Assembly (NCBI GenBank): GCA_028289455.1
Contig: JANQPN010000007.1
Span: 62,001-126,000, forward strand
Source of the DNA: Wenzhouxiangellaceae bacterium
Lineage (GTDB): Bacteria; Pseudomonadota; Gammaproteobacteria; Xanthomonadales; Wenzhouxiangellaceae
Length of the DNA: 64,000 bases
Direction of reading: 5' to 3'
Shown here: one piece after another, positions 7,885 through 16,845 of the stretch
Layout of the letters: every line of letters starts with the position of its first letter
How positions within the stretch are numbered: the first letter of the stretch is position 1
Translations under genes and position numbers: made by a program
Notes under the pieces: model-generated
Told to the model about the DNA's origin: nothing
Databases searched by the model: none
The model's input: the letters and a program-made list of their open reading frames with translations, nothing else

Positions 7885-8526
7885 TTATTGATTGGGAAAT
7901 ACAGTAACATCATCCCCGGCTTGCCACACGGGGTATTTCAACATTACTGCAGTAAACAGATCCGAAGCCAGAAACGCCTCCAGCCAGCGTTGCAGGTGCG
8001 GGTACGGCGCCTGATCAAACCAGGCTTTATCAACAAAAGCGAATTGACGGATAAACGGGAAAATCGCGATATCGGCAATGCTGATCGATTCACCCAGCAG
8101 GTAAGCTGAAGTCTGCAGACGCTGCTCCAGCCTGGCCAGAAACACCTCGCACCTGGCGCGGTAGGTTTCACGCGAAAATTCCGGATAACGATCGGCATAT
8201 TTATAACGATCCAGGCTGGTTTTGAAACTGCCGTCGTTTTCGTCAACCAGCTCGCGAATGGCCTGTTCTTCCTCTGGCTTCAGCCACTGCGCCGGATCAT
8301 GCTGCGCCAGTGCCCAGCGCATCACGTCTTCGCTTTCATCCAGTACGCTGCCATCGTTCAGAATCATGGTCGGCACGGTACCCTTGGGCGAGGCCTCCAG
8401 CATACCGGCAGGCTTATTGCGGAAAACGATTTCCCTCAATTCGGCCGTCGTACCGGCGTACTGCATCGCCATGCGGGCACGAATCGCATAAGGACAACGG
8501 CGGAAGGAATACAGAATCGGTAACAT
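7885..8526 (-). CDS. Glutathione S-transferase family protein
   Basis: This is a 213-residue protein of typical GST length. The N-terminal thioredoxin-like domain has a CPYAIRARMAM motif (cysteine at about residue 11), NKPAGMLEASPKGTVPTM with the cis-proline, and DESEDVMRWA for glutathione contacts. The all-helical C-terminal domain contains SIADIAIFPFIRQFA, the usual N-capping motif. The catalytic residue is probably the N-terminal cysteine, which would favour thiol-transfer or deglutathionylation over conjugation; that is inference. It is first in a likely two-gene unit with the M48 protease. Confidence 0.88.
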   Translation of the reverse strand: MLPILYSFRRCPYAIRARMAMQYAGTTAELREIVFRNKPAGMLEASPKGTVPTMILNDGSVLDESEDVMRWALAQHDPAQWLKPEEEQAIRELVDENDGSFKTSLDRYKYADRYPEFSRETYRARCEVFLARLEQRLQTSAYLLGESISIADIAIFPFIRQFAFVDKAWFDQAPYPHLQRWLEAFLASDLFTAVMLKYPVWQAGDDVTVFPNQ

Positions 8527-8620
8527 GCGGGCATTTTACACAGCCCGAACACCGACAGGCGATTAACTGTTAATTTTTGCTGTTAAACATTGCAACGTTG
8601 TAATACCCACAGGCAATAAA

Positions 8621-8647
8621 AAACCCGGCTGCAGCGCAGCCGGGTTT
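8621..8647. terminator. Bidirectional intrinsic terminator after the EF-G gene
   Basis: A perfect 12-bp stem (AAACCCGGCTGC at 8621-8632 and GCAGCCGGGTTT at 8636-8647) with a 3-nt loop is flanked by A and T runs on both sides. It lies between the EF-G stop (8670) and the GST start (8526), both on the minus strand. Confidence 0.9.
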
Positions 8648-8669
8648 TTGCTGGTCAGTTAAGCCTGAC

Positions 8670-10757
8670 TTAGCCGTTGGCGGCTTTGCGCTCTTCGGCT
8701 TCCTTGATGACTTCGTCAGCCACATTCTTCGGACACGGCATATAGTGCGAGAACTCCATAGAGAACTGCCCGCGGCCTGAAGTGATGGTACGCAGATCAC
8801 CGATGTAACCAAACATTTCCGACAGTGGCACATCCGCCTTGATGCGGGTACCGGTTACACCGGCTTCCTGAGATTTGATCATACCGCGACGACGGTTCAA
8901 ATCACCGATAACGTCACCCACATGATCGTCAGGCGTAAACACGTCGACTTTCATGATCGGCTCCATCAGTTGAGGCGCTGCTTTCGGCATGCTCTGACGA
9001 TAGGCGCCGCGACCGGCCAGTTCGAAAGCCACTGCTGAAGAATCCACTGCGTGGTAACCACCGTCCATCAAGGTGACCTTCACATCCACACATGGATAAC
9101 CAGCCATTACACCGACGTCCATGCTGGTCCTGAAAGCTTTATCGATAGCCGGCCAGAATTCACGCGGCACGTTACCACCGGTGACCTTTGATTCAAACTC
9201 GTAACCGGCACCAACTTCGTTGGGCTCGATGATGTAATCGATCTTACCGAATTGACCGGAACCACCCGACTGTTTCTTATGGGTGTAACTGTCTTCGATC
9301 ATCCGGGTAATACTTTCGCGATAGGCCACCAGCGGTTTACCGACAACCACGTCCACACCGTGAGTACGCTTAAGGATGTCAATTTTGATATCCAGATGCA
9401 GTTCACCCATGCCTTTCAGAATGGTTTCGCCGCTGTCCTCGTCGGTTTCCACCTGGAACGAAGGATCTTCCGCCAGCATTTTGCCCAGCGCTACGCCCAG
9501 TTTCTCTGAAGCACCCTTGTCTTTCGGGGCTACAGCCATGGAAATGACCGGATCCGGGAATACCATTGGCTCCAGGGTCGCAGGGTTCTTAGGATCGCAC
9601 AGCGTATGACCGGTCTGTACATTCTTCATGCCCAGTACGGCAACAATATCGCCGGCCTGCGCCTGTTCCAGTTCCTCACGTGAATCTGCATGCATTTCCA
9701 CAATACGGCCGATACGTTCGGTTTTACCGGTAAAGCTGTTCAGCACAGTAGAGCCCTTGCTCATGGTGCCTGAATAAATCCGGATGAAGGTCAGTGCGCC
9801 ATAGCGGTCATCCATAATTTTGAATGCCAGTGCACGCAATGGACGTTCAGGATCAACAATGGCGCGTTCACCGGTTTCATTGCCTTCCAGGTCGACTTCA
9901 GGCTGTGGCTCAACTTCGGTCGGGCTGGGCAGATAATCCACAACAGCATTCAAAACCAGTTGAACACCTTTGTTCTTGAACGCAGACCCGCAATAAGTAG
10001 GGAAGAAGTCCAGATTGATGGTGCCTTTGCGAATGCATGCCTGGATGGTTTCAACACTGGGCTCTTCACCTTCCAGATAGGCTTCCATGGCGTCATCATC
10101 CTGTTCCAGTGCCGTTTCGATAAGTTCTTCACGGTACTTTTCAACGTCATCGACCATATCTGCCGGCACATCCTGCTCGACGTAATTCATCGGGTCGCCG
10201 GAGTTATCCCACACAAAGGCTTTCCGGCTCAGCAGATCCACCACACCGGTGAAGTGATCTTCGCGGCCAATCGGTAAAACCATGACCAGTGGATTGGCGC
10301 CCAGCACGTCTTTGACCTGCTTGACCACACGATAAAAGTCAGCGCCGATACGGTCCAGCTTATTAACAAAGATAATCCGCGCCACTTCCGATTCATTGGC
10401 ATAACGCCAGTTGGTTTCCGACTGCGGCTCAACGCCACCGGAACCACAGAATACGCCTACACCGCCATCCAGCACTTTCAGCGAGCGGTACACTTCCACG
10501 GTAAAGTCAACGTGACCCGGGGTATCGATAATATTCAGACGATGATCATTCCACTCACAGCTGGTAGCCGCAGATTGAATGGTAATACCACGCTCACGCT
10601 CCTGATCCATAAAATCGGTGGTGGCTTCACCATCGTGAACTTCACCCATTTTATGAATCTTGCCGGTCAGGCTAAGAATACGTTCCGTAGTTGTTGTTTT
10701 GCCGGCATCCACGTGCGCGAAAATGCCAATATTTCTATATTTCGATAAGTCAGCCAT
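8670..10757 (-). CDS. fusA: Elongation factor G, stand-alone copy
   Basis: ATG 10757 ([13 protein letters not shown]) is the normal EF-G start; the frame is open further upstream but without homology. The 695 residues include all G motifs: [27 protein letters not shown] and the SAFKNKG loop, followed by domains II-V ending in [21 protein letters not shown] drives ribosomal translocation and, with RRF, ribosome recycling. It is not in an str operon (no rpsL, rpsG or tuf nearby), and its sequence style ([32 protein letters not shown]) is that of the second EF-G of many marine gammaproteobacteria. It is therefore probably fusA2. It has its own terminator. Confidence 0.93.
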   Translation of the reverse strand: MADLSKYRNIGIFAHVDAGKTTTTERILSLTGKIHKMGEVHDGEATTDFMDQERERGITIQSAATSCEWNDHRLNIIDTPGHVDFTVEVYRSLKVLDGGVGVFCGSGGVEPQSETNWRYANESEVARIIFVNKLDRIGADFYRVVKQVKDVLGANPLVMVLPIGREDHFTGVVDLLSRKAFVWDNSGDPMNYVEQDVPADMVDDVEKYREELIETALEQDDDAMEAYLEGEEPSVETIQACIRKGTINLDFFPTYCGSAFKNKGVQLVLNAVVDYLPSPTEVEPQPEVDLEGNETGERAIVDPERPLRALAFKIMDDRYGALTFIRIYSGTMSKGSTVLNSFTGKTERIGRIVEMHADSREELEQAQAGDIVAVLGMKNVQTGHTLCDPKNPATLEPMVFPDPVISMAVAPKDKGASEKLGVALGKMLAEDPSFQVETDEDSGETILKGMGELHLDIKIDILKRTHGVDVVVGKPLVAYRESITRMIEDSYTHKKQSGGSGQFGKIDYIIEPNEVGAGYEFESKVTGGNVPREFWPAIDKAFRTSMDVGVMAGYPCVDVKVTLMDGGYHAVDSSAVAFELAGRGAYRQSMPKAAPQLMEPIMKVDVFTPDDHVGDVIGDLNRRRGMIKSQEAGVTGTRIKADVPLSEMFGYIGDLRTITSGRGQFSMEFSHYMPCPKNVADEVIKEAEERKAANG

Positions 10758-10918
10758 AGCGGTCGTCCACCAAATAAAAGGGATATCTACGTTTGTCGGG
10801 CGAATGCCCAGAGAATGCAACCGGCGAATAATACACTATTTATGTGCAAAAACAAGCCATCTGCGACAAAAATCACCCCTTTCCAAACCAATGGCCCAGG
10901 GAAAATTTCTCCAGCCGT

Positions 10919-10947
10919 TGTAACATTTCCGTCAGCCCCTTTCTATA
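10919..10947 (+). promoter_or_regulatory. Possible ECF-type promoter
   Basis: TGTAAC at 10919-10924 and TCTATA at 10942-10947 are separated by 17 bp and lie 29 bp before the ATG at 10976. The -35 has the AAC core often used by ECF sigma factors, and the downstream genes encode one, so autoregulation is possible. Sequence support is weak. Confidence 0.3.
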
Positions 10948-10975
10948 AGCAGGCAACATTCACTGGAGAACTGAC

Positions 10976-11896
10976 ATGACACTGTTTCATAAACTGATCA
11001 AATCTGCTGCTGTTGCCGTGCTTGCCGCCGGTTTGGCGGTATCTTCCCAGGCACAGCCGACTGCCGCTGCCGATTCCGCCTTTTATATTCAGATAAATCT
11101 GGACGAAATGCGCCAGAGCCCGGCCGGCAGCCGCTTATACGACTGGGTGGAAGACGAAGTACTGGAGGAAATCGATGAAGAATTCGGTTCCAACTTCACT
11201 ACCGGCCTGGACGGTATCAGCATTTTCGGTTCCGGCGATGAGCAGGCACCGGTCATTCTGCTGCATGGTTATCTGTCACAGGAAGCCCGTGACACCATTA
11301 CCGATAAGCTGTTCGAAAGCGATGGTGCAGTCACCACCGAAAACCGCTATGGCCATACCTTCTTTGCAATTGATGGCGAGCATAGCTTTGACGGCGGGAA
11401 TATCGAAATCAATGGCGAAGAATACGAGCAGGTGTTTCTGAGTTTTGGCGATGGTCAAACACTGGTAACACCCAGCGAAGTGGTGCTGGATGAGTTCCTG
11501 TCCAATGGTGCGGCATTCAGTGGCACATTGTCATCTGATCTGATTGTGGTGCAAGCCAACCGCGCCCTGGTTCAGGGTGGCGTAAACACCAAGCACAATG
11601 TGTTTAAACACGGCCCCTGGGAATCAAAATTCTTCAAGAACGTTGAACAGATTGGCCTGGTGATTGCCGATGCCAACGACAGCTTCCAGATTCGCGCCCA
11701 GGCAGTCAGCCGTACCGCCGCAATGGCCCAGGCATTGGGTGGCATAGCCCAGGGTCTGTTGAGCTTTAAAGCGCTGGCCGACGGTATTGATGAAGAACTC
11801 AGCTGGATAGAAGGTTTGAGCGTTACTACAGATGACAACGTGACCACCTTCGAGCTGGATATTCCGGCCGATCAGTTGCTGGACGTCATCGACTGA
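10976..11896 (+). CDS. Secreted protein of unknown function upstream of an ECF sigma factor
   Basis: ATG 10976 follows CTGGAGAAC. The 306 residues begin with a clear Sec signal peptide (lysine-containing n-region, AAVAVLAAGLAVSS core, cleavage near AQA at about 27). The mature protein is acidic and contains no cysteine or metal motif that I can see. It alternates strands and helices, with ILLHGYLSQEARDTITDKLF and TLVTPSEVVLDEFLSNG in the middle and GIAQGLLSFKALADGI near the end. I do not recognise a family. It lies 34 nt upstream of the sigma factor gene on the same strand, so it is probably part of that regulatory unit as a regulator or as the abundant target. Confidence 0.75.
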   Translation: MTLFHKLIKSAAVAVLAAGLAVSSQAQPTAAADSAFYIQINLDEMRQSPAGSRLYDWVEDEVLEEIDEEFGSNFTTGLDGISIFGSGDEQAPVILLHGYLSQEARDTITDKLFESDGAVTTENRYGHTFFAIDGEHSFDGGNIEINGEEYEQVFLSFGDGQTLVTPSEVVLDEFLSNGAAFSGTLSSDLIVVQANRALVQGGVNTKHNVFKHGPWESKFFKNVEQIGLVIADANDSFQIRAQAVSRTAAMAQALGGIAQGLLSFKALADGIDEELSWIEGLSVTTDDNVTTFELDIPADQLLDVID

Positions 11897-11930
11897 TTGA
11901 CGGACTGCTGCAGCTAACGGAATGATCGCG

Positions 11931-12482
11931 ATGACCCGCGAACAGGAACGTGACTTAATCAACCGGGCCCAGGCGGGCTCGGTTGCCGCGTATGAGCAGA
12001 TCGTAGCGCATTACCAGGACCGGTTACTGCGCTTTTTGATGATGCGCGGACTGCAGCAGGCCGACGCCGAAGACGCCGCCCAGAGCGCGCTGGTCTCCGC
12101 CTGGGAAAACCTTTCCGGTTACCGCAGTAAATGGCAGTTCTCCACCTGGCTGTACACCATAGCCAGACGTTGCGCGATACAGCGCAAGCCATTGCAGACC
12201 AATAATGATGAACTAGATGCGGATACCGGACTGGACACCTGCCTGGAACAACAGCTGCGCGATAATGTCTGGTCTGTAGCGCACCGGCAATTGGAGCCCA
12301 GCGCCTTCCAGGCACTGTGGCTGCATTACGGTGAAGGTTTCAGCGGCGCTGAAGTCGCGCGTATAATGGACCGTACCACGGTATGGGTCCGGGTGACACT
12401 GCATCGTGCGCGCAGCCGGCTGCGCGCTGTATTTGCCAACGACAACCCAGTGGTTGAACAACATGAACACAGTATTTCCTGA
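11931..12482 (+). CDS. ECF-type RNA polymerase sigma factor
   Basis: ATG 11931 is preferred because CGGAA lies at the right distance; an ATG at 11922 is also in frame. The 183 residues contain sigma region 2 (YEQIVAHYQDRLLRFLMMRGLQQADAEDAAQSALVSAW, with the W-F aromatic stretch KWQFSTWLYTIARR). Region 4 follows (PSAFQALWLHYGEGFSGAEVARIMDRT, then VRVTLHRARSRLR). Regions 1.1 and 3 are absent, as expected for ECF factors. It redirects RNA polymerase to a small regulon in response to an envelope or stress signal. The next gene overlaps it by 20 nt and encodes a membrane protein in the position of an anti-sigma factor. Confidence 0.9.
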   Translation: MTREQERDLINRAQAGSVAAYEQIVAHYQDRLLRFLMMRGLQQADAEDAAQSALVSAWENLSGYRSKWQFSTWLYTIARRCAIQRKPLQTNNDELDADTGLDTCLEQQLRDNVWSVAHRQLEPSAFQALWLHYGEGFSGAEVARIMDRTTVWVRVTLHRARSRLRAVFANDNPVVEQHEHSIS

Positions 12483-12870
12483 CAATCTGGAACAGCGCCT
12501 GCAACAGGATGCCGAACGCATCCAGGTCACTGCTGATCAGCATTTCACACAACGTGTCAGCAACCGGATCAATGCAGCACAACAGCAGCACAATCCAGGC
12601 AGCAGCCGAAACCGTCGTTACTGGGCCTGGGGCCTGGCGGTGCCGGCAGCGCTGGCTGTAGTACTGCTGGTGACGCTTAACCCGTTACAACAGTCGAGTG
12701 ATTTCTCACCCGCTTCAGCACAATTGCTGGTCAGTAATCTGGATATGAATCTGGACAAAGCACTGGTTGAACGTGAAAACGACTTTGAGAGTGAACTCAC
12801 CAAGGTGCAGAACGATCTGCACAAACTGGGCAGTATGATGGGCTTCAACGGCGCATTGCTGGTCAAATAA
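12463..12870 (+). CDS. Single-pass membrane protein in anti-sigma factor position
   Basis: ATG 12463 lies inside the end of the sigma gene, giving a 20-nt overlap that fits translational coupling. The protein has 135 residues. A polar, glutamine-rich N-terminal part (residues 1-48) could face the cytoplasm. One TM helix follows at about 51-70 (WAWGLAVPAALAVVLLVTL). The outer part of about 65 residues has a charged helix (NLDKALVERENDFESELTKVQNDLHKL). This topology is that of anti-sigma factors, but the zinc motif HxxxCxxC and a recognisable ASD helix bundle are missing. The call rests on topology and gene order. Confidence 0.65.
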   Translation: MNTVFPDNLEQRLQQDAERIQVTADQHFTQRVSNRINAAQQQHNPGSSRNRRYWAWGLAVPAALAVVLLVTLNPLQQSSDFSPASAQLLVSNLDMNLDKALVERENDFESELTKVQNDLHKLGSMMGFNGALLVK

Positions 12871-12981
12871 TCAAATGCATCATTGACCTGCCACTGGCAG
12901 GTGCTTCCAACACTATCAGCTTGCCACCCGGCAGGCGCGTTATAGAATAACCGGGACCGACAACTGCAAGCGGGGCCCGTG

Positions 12982-14484
12982 ATGAAACCCATTCTGTTGA
13001 TCCATGGCTACTCAGCCGAAAGCCGCGCGGACAGCTTTGATGATATTACTGCTGAAGACGTCACTGATATCTACGGCACCCTGCCGGCTGATCTGCGTGA
13101 GACCTATGGTGATGCCAATGTATTCGAGCTGAATGTCAGCCGCTATATCAGCCTGAACGACGGTATCACACTGGATGACCTCGCCACCGCCATGCAGCGG
13201 GCCCTGCAGCAGGACGAGTTTGCGCATCTGCTGAACAGCAGGTTTGATGTGATCATCCACAGCACCGGTGCCCTGCTGGTACGCAACTGGCTGCGTCGCT
13301 TCAGTAAAAAGCCCAGTCCGGTCAATCACATTATTTATCTCGCCGGGGCTAATTTCGGTTCCGGCTGGGCCACCATCGGCAAAGGGCAGCTGGCCAAGTG
13401 GGCCAGGCTGGTATTTCCCGGTGGTGGCGAGCGAGGCCTGCAGGTATTGCGGGCATTGGAACTGGGGGCCACGCAGACGCTGGATCTGCACCGGTTTTTC
13501 CTGACTCCCGAGAATGACATTTATGCACGCTATAAAGTGCGTGAGTTCTGTATTGTCGGCAGCCAGGTGAAACGGATCTGGCTGCCGGTGCCGATCCGTT
13601 TTGTGCATGAGGACGGCTCTGATGGCGTGGTGCGGGTTGCCAGCTGCAACGTCAACATGAACTACATCCGCATGGTGCCGGTTAGCCGGGCCCGGAATAT
13701 GAGCTGGGAAGCTGTGCGGCAATATGCCGGTAAAGTGCTCAGCGGCGACCATCAGGACCGTAGATTTACAGAATACTACCGGGTGGCCGAGCAGTTCCTG
13801 ATTGATGAAGCCGAAAGACCGGGTGTTCCCTTCGCCATTCCTTTTGAATGTACCCATTCCGGCGACGACAAGGGCATTGTGCGCGGTGCTGATGTGCGTC
13901 AGGAAATCCTGGAATTATTGGATATCGCAATCCAGGTCAGCACCCCGGCTCAGTATGAAAAAGCACACGCTGAGTATGCCCGGCGCACAGCAGACAATTA
14001 CCAGCGGGCCACGCAGCTGCCGCACCGTACCATTCGCGGCCTGTTTAACGAACCCCGCCGTCAATATGACCCGCATGCCCAGGTGATTTTCCGGTTGCGC
14101 GATCAGTACGGTAATCCCATCGAAAACTATGACGTGTTTTTCGACAGCCAGCAGGGTGCTGATGCCTCTATCAACGAGCTGTTTGAACACACTTATGAGA
14201 ATACCGGTACGCCGGGCATTATTACCTACTATCTGCGTCTGAACCGCTTTGATTCGGATACGCTGGAATGGGTGGACCGGCTGGGACAGATTGATACGGT
14301 CCATCTGGAAGTTGCACCTGTGGAACCCGGCAGCAGTGACATCACCTACCTGCCACTCCATATGACCATTTCAGGTGACCGGCTGCGGCGATTTATCCAG
14401 CCGAACCGTACTACCATTATTGATATTGAACTACTGCGGCTGCCCTCGCCGGCGGTGTTTACAGCTTTTCCGGCAGAAACCTGA
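12982..14484 (+). CDS. Alpha/beta hydrolase with a large C-terminal extension
   Basis: ATG 12982 is used; a GTG directly upstream (12979) is an equal alternative. The protein has 500 residues. It begins with the oxyanion-hole motif ILLIHGYS and has the nucleophile elbow IHSTGALLVRNW with Ser about residue 94, as in lipases and PGAP1-like hydrolases. HIIYLAGANFGSGWA and SDGVVRVAS (probable Asp loop) follow, and a histidine near FECTHSGDDKG would complete the triad. Residues from about 340 form a strand-rich extension (HAQVIFRLRDQYGNPIENYDVFF, VHLEVAPVEPGSSDITYLPLH) that could bind lipid or protein. No signal peptide is present. The substrate is unknown. Confidence 0.82.
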   Translation: MKPILLIHGYSAESRADSFDDITAEDVTDIYGTLPADLRETYGDANVFELNVSRYISLNDGITLDDLATAMQRALQQDEFAHLLNSRFDVIIHSTGALLVRNWLRRFSKKPSPVNHIIYLAGANFGSGWATIGKGQLAKWARLVFPGGGERGLQVLRALELGATQTLDLHRFFLTPENDIYARYKVREFCIVGSQVKRIWLPVPIRFVHEDGSDGVVRVASCNVNMNYIRMVPVSRARNMSWEAVRQYAGKVLSGDHQDRRFTEYYRVAEQFLIDEAERPGVPFAIPFECTHSGDDKGIVRGADVRQEILELLDIAIQVSTPAQYEKAHAEYARRTADNYQRATQLPHRTIRGLFNEPRRQYDPHAQVIFRLRDQYGNPIENYDVFFDSQQGADASINELFEHTYENTGTPGIITYYLRLNRFDSDTLEWVDRLGQIDTVHLEVAPVEPGSSDITYLPLHMTISGDRLRRFIQPNRTTIIDIELLRLPSPAVFTAFPAET

Positions 14485-14505
14485 GATCTGCCATCAGTCC
14501 GGCAT

Positions 14506-14534
14506 AAAAAAACCCGGTCAGTGACCGGGCTTTT
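14506..14534. terminator. Bidirectional intrinsic terminator between convergent genes
   Basis: A GC-rich stem, CCCGGTC at 14513-14519 and GACCGGG at 14523-14529, is preceded by seven As and followed by CTTTT. It serves the hydrolase gene (+) and the PuuD-like gene (-), which converge here. Confidence 0.88.
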
Positions 14535-14549
14535 CGAATAGCTATGGAA

Positions 14550-15221
14550 TTACAGCAATTCCATCATCAGATACAGCACCACCGTCAGCAGCACACCCAT
14601 ATGAATAACGCCGGAAACACTGGTCATAGGACCGGTTTTACCTTTGATGGCGTTGAATTCCAGCAGCAGAATCAGACCAAATACTGCGACCAGCGCAGCG
14701 GTAGCGACATTGGCTATAGGCGTCTGAATGGCGTACAGGTATTTGGACGACGCCATAAAGAACAGCATCGGTATGGAAAACAGCGTGTTGGTCCGTGAAG
14801 CCAGCCCAGCCTTACCCAATGCAGCACCGGCATTCGGCAGTGCTTCGCCACCACCGGCGACCTGCTCTGCAGAGGCAATCACAATTTTCTGGTTCGGCCA
14901 GATAATCAGCCAGACGTTCAGGAACATCAGGGTGCCCAGTACCGCGCCGGTGATAATGCCGAAACCCTGCAGTTTGTAGAACCACAGCAGGCCTGCGCCC
15001 GTCAGGAAGGTGAATAATGCCGCCCAACGAAACCACCACAGCGCACGTGGTACCAGTTTTTGAATGGCATCCGATTTAGCGCCGCCATCGGCTTCTTTGA
15101 AGTATTCACCCTGAACAAAGTTGAAATAGTACAGCAGGCCTATCCAGGTAATCCCTGCCAGGATATGACCCCAGCGCAGCAGAAAACCGATGGCATTGTA
15201 TTCAAGAATTGACAGATCCAT
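14550..15221 (-). CDS. PuuD-like (urate hydroxylase N-terminal domain) membrane protein without cytochrome domain
   Basis: The protein has 223 residues and several TM helices. It starts MDLSILEYNAIGFLLRWGHILAGITWIGLLYYFNFVQ, a pattern typical of the urate oxidase N-terminal (DUF989) domain of PuuD. Histidines near the start (RWGHILAG) and near the end (GVIHMGVLLTVVLYL) could bind haem or quinone. Full PuuD proteins carry a C-terminal cytochrome c with CxxCH; this one ends at residue 223 without it, so it is the stand-alone membrane part. No purine-catabolism gene is adjacent, so a role in urate oxidation is not supported by context. Confidence 0.82.
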   Translation of the reverse strand: MDLSILEYNAIGFLLRWGHILAGITWIGLLYYFNFVQGEYFKEADGGAKSDAIQKLVPRALWWFRWAALFTFLTGAGLLWFYKLQGFGIITGAVLGTLMFLNVWLIIWPNQKIVIASAEQVAGGGEALPNAGAALGKAGLASRTNTLFSIPMLFFMASSKYLYAIQTPIANVATAALVAVFGLILLLEFNAIKGKTGPMTSVSGVIHMGVLLTVVLYLMMELL

Positions 15222-15385
15222 GGTGAAACTCCTCTCTAAAATGGCATGTTAAGGCGTCAGCGCCTTGTTACTTTTATTGCAACAGAATTGGCTGCCTGGT
15301 CAGCAGCCATTGGCATCATTATACACCTGCGCCATTCGGCTGATCCGGCAGTGCCTGCAACATCCAGCCGAATTGAAGATTGGCC

Positions 15386-15599
15386 TGCTCCCGCGGCTTC
15401 AGGTGGCCGGCTGAAGACCGGCAGGAGCAAACCTTTTGAAAGGATTCTGAAGAACTCAGGCACCTGGTTGTAAATGCCTTTAGAGCTGGGCAGGCGGCGA
15501 GGCCTGCCCGGTGGCTGATGAGGTAAGGGGCCGCATCGCGGCGCATCCCGGATTCGGTTGGAGCACATCATTCCTTCCGGCCGGGGGCTGAATTCAGCC
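15386..15599. other. Hairpin-rich non-coding block (gap 15222-15829)
   Basis: The 600-bp gap contains no convincing gene. It holds at least three strong inverted repeats: TGCTCC/GGAGCA enclosing CTTCAG/CTGAAG (15386-15429), GGGCAGGC/GCCTGCCC (15488-15509), and the palindrome GGCTGAATTCAGCC (15586-15599). The block is GC-rich, while the following 150 bp are AT-rich and probably promoter DNA for the nitroreductase gene. It may be a structured RNA or a repeat remnant; I do not recognise a known family. Confidence 0.4.
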
Positions 15600-15829
15600 A
15601 CATTCTTATTATGCTGCTCTAGTTTTTTAAATCAATAAATTGTCATTAAATAAAGATTTACAGCAAATCAATCAGGACGTTATGCAAATTTTTATCGGAT
15701 ATAACAGATTTACGCCCTCTCACAACCCTTATCGAACATACTCCGCCCCAGCTCAATCAAGCATCCGGTTATGACCACCGCATACAAACCCGTTACACTT
15801 TGGCCGATTCAATCAACACGGAACGGCTG

Positions 15830-16498
15830 ATGAGCGATAGCTACCCTTTTATTCCTTTGGAATTTGATGAGCACGACAGTGACAGTATGCTGGCCGCGGC
15901 ACAATCGTTTTATCAGCACGTCTCCCAGCGCCGGACCGTTCGCGAGTTTTCCGACCGGCCGGTGCCGCGCGAGATTATCGATAACGCCCTGCTGGCCGCC
16001 GGCACCGCCCCCAGTGGTGCCAACATGCAGCCGTGGCATTTTGTGGTGGTCAGCAATCCCGCCGTAAAGAAGGAAATCAGGGTTGCTGCTGAAGTTGAGG
16101 AACTGGAGTTTTATACCCACCGGGCTTCCCAGGAATGGCTGGATGCCCTGGCCCCGCTGGGCACCGATGAACACAAGCCGTTTCTGGAAACCGCACCTTA
16201 CCTGATTGTGATTTTTTTGAAGAAGTTCAGCTTTGATGAGGCCGGTAAACGCTTCAAGAACTACTACACCGCTGAGTCAGTAGGTATTGCCACCGGCATA
16301 CTGATTACTGCACTGCACACCGCCGGCCTGGTCACCCTGACCCACACGCCCAGCCCCATGAAGTTTCTGAACAAAATTCTGGACCGGCCGTCGACCGAAA
16401 GGCCGTATCTGATTCTGGTGGCCGGTTATCCGGAAGATGGGGCGACAGTGCCGGATATCAGCAAGCTGCCGCTGGAGGATATTGCCAGTTATATCTGA
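15830..16498 (+). CDS. Nitroreductase family FMN oxidoreductase
   Basis: ATG 15830 follows CGGAACGG, a good ribosome-binding site. The 222 residues show the FMN-binding [21 protein letters not shown], the [16 protein letters not shown] segment, and [31 protein letters not shown]. The last two are typical of the iodotyrosine-deiodinase-like branch of nitroreductases. The enzyme should use FMN and NAD(P)H to reduce an aromatic or halogenated substrate in the cytoplasm; the substrate is unknown. It converges with the RRM gene, whose stop lies 3 nt away. Confidence 0.88.
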   Translation: MSDSYPFIPLEFDEHDSDSMLAAAQSFYQHVSQRRTVREFSDRPVPREIIDNALLAAGTAPSGANMQPWHFVVVSNPAVKKEIRVAAEVEELEFYTHRASQEWLDALAPLGTDEHKPFLETAPYLIVIFLKKFSFDEAGKRFKNYYTAESVGIATGILITALHTAGLVTLTHTPSPMKFLNKILDRPSTERPYLILVAGYPEDGATVPDISKLPLEDIASYI

Positions 16499-16500
16499 AC

Positions 16501-16764
16501 TCAGCGGCGGCGTCCACGCCCGCTGCGCGGCTGTTCAAATTTGACCGCCAGGGTACTGCCCTCAAACGATTTACCGTTTAATCCGGCTATGGCGGCACGC
16601 GCTTCGTGACCTTCCATTTCAATGAAGGCAAATCCTTTGCATTGCCCGGAAAACAGGTCTTTGGCTATGTCGATAGATCGGACGGTGCCAAATTCAGAGA
16701 AAAGTGTTTGCAGCGATTGTTCCGTTGCAGTGGGCGGTAAATGACCGACGAATAGTTTTTTCAA
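16501..16764 (-). CDS. Single-RRM RNA-binding protein
   Basis: The 87 residues form one RNA recognition motif: RNP2 is KLFVGHL (residues 3-9) and RNP1 is KGFAFIEM (43-50). They are followed by an arginine/glycine-rich tail (RSGRGRRR). Such proteins are common cold-responsive RNA chaperones in cyanobacteria and many proteobacteria. It lies directly downstream of a cold-shock gene on the same strand, separated by that gene's terminator, so read-through co-expression in the cold is plausible but not shown. Confidence 0.92.
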   Translation of the reverse strand: MKKLFVGHLPPTATEQSLQTLFSEFGTVRSIDIAKDLFSGQCKGFAFIEMEGHEARAAIAGLNGKSFEGSTLAVKFEQPRSGRGRRR

Positions 16765-16794
16765 CGGAAACTCCTGATTGTATGGATGAGAGAC

Positions 16795-16819
16795 AAAAAA
16801 CCCCGCGACGTGCGCGGGG
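16795..16819 (-). terminator. Intrinsic terminator after the cold-shock gene
   Basis: The stem CCCCGCG (16801-16807)/CGCGGGG (16813-16819) is followed on the minus strand by six Us (AAAAAA at 16795-16800). It lies 27 bp past the stop of the cold-shock gene. Confidence 0.9.
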
Positions 16820-16845
16820 TTTGCGTAAGCAATCGATTAGATCGC

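Noticed and set aside
13012..13857. Open frame of 281 codons on the minus strand
   Set aside because: It lies wholly opposite the alpha/beta hydrolase gene, which has clear motifs; the minus-strand protein has no recognisable domain and no ribosome-binding site.
15246..15601. Short open frames on both strands of the PuuD-nitroreductase gap
   Set aside because: They overlap hairpins, lack ribosome-binding sites and give low-complexity products.
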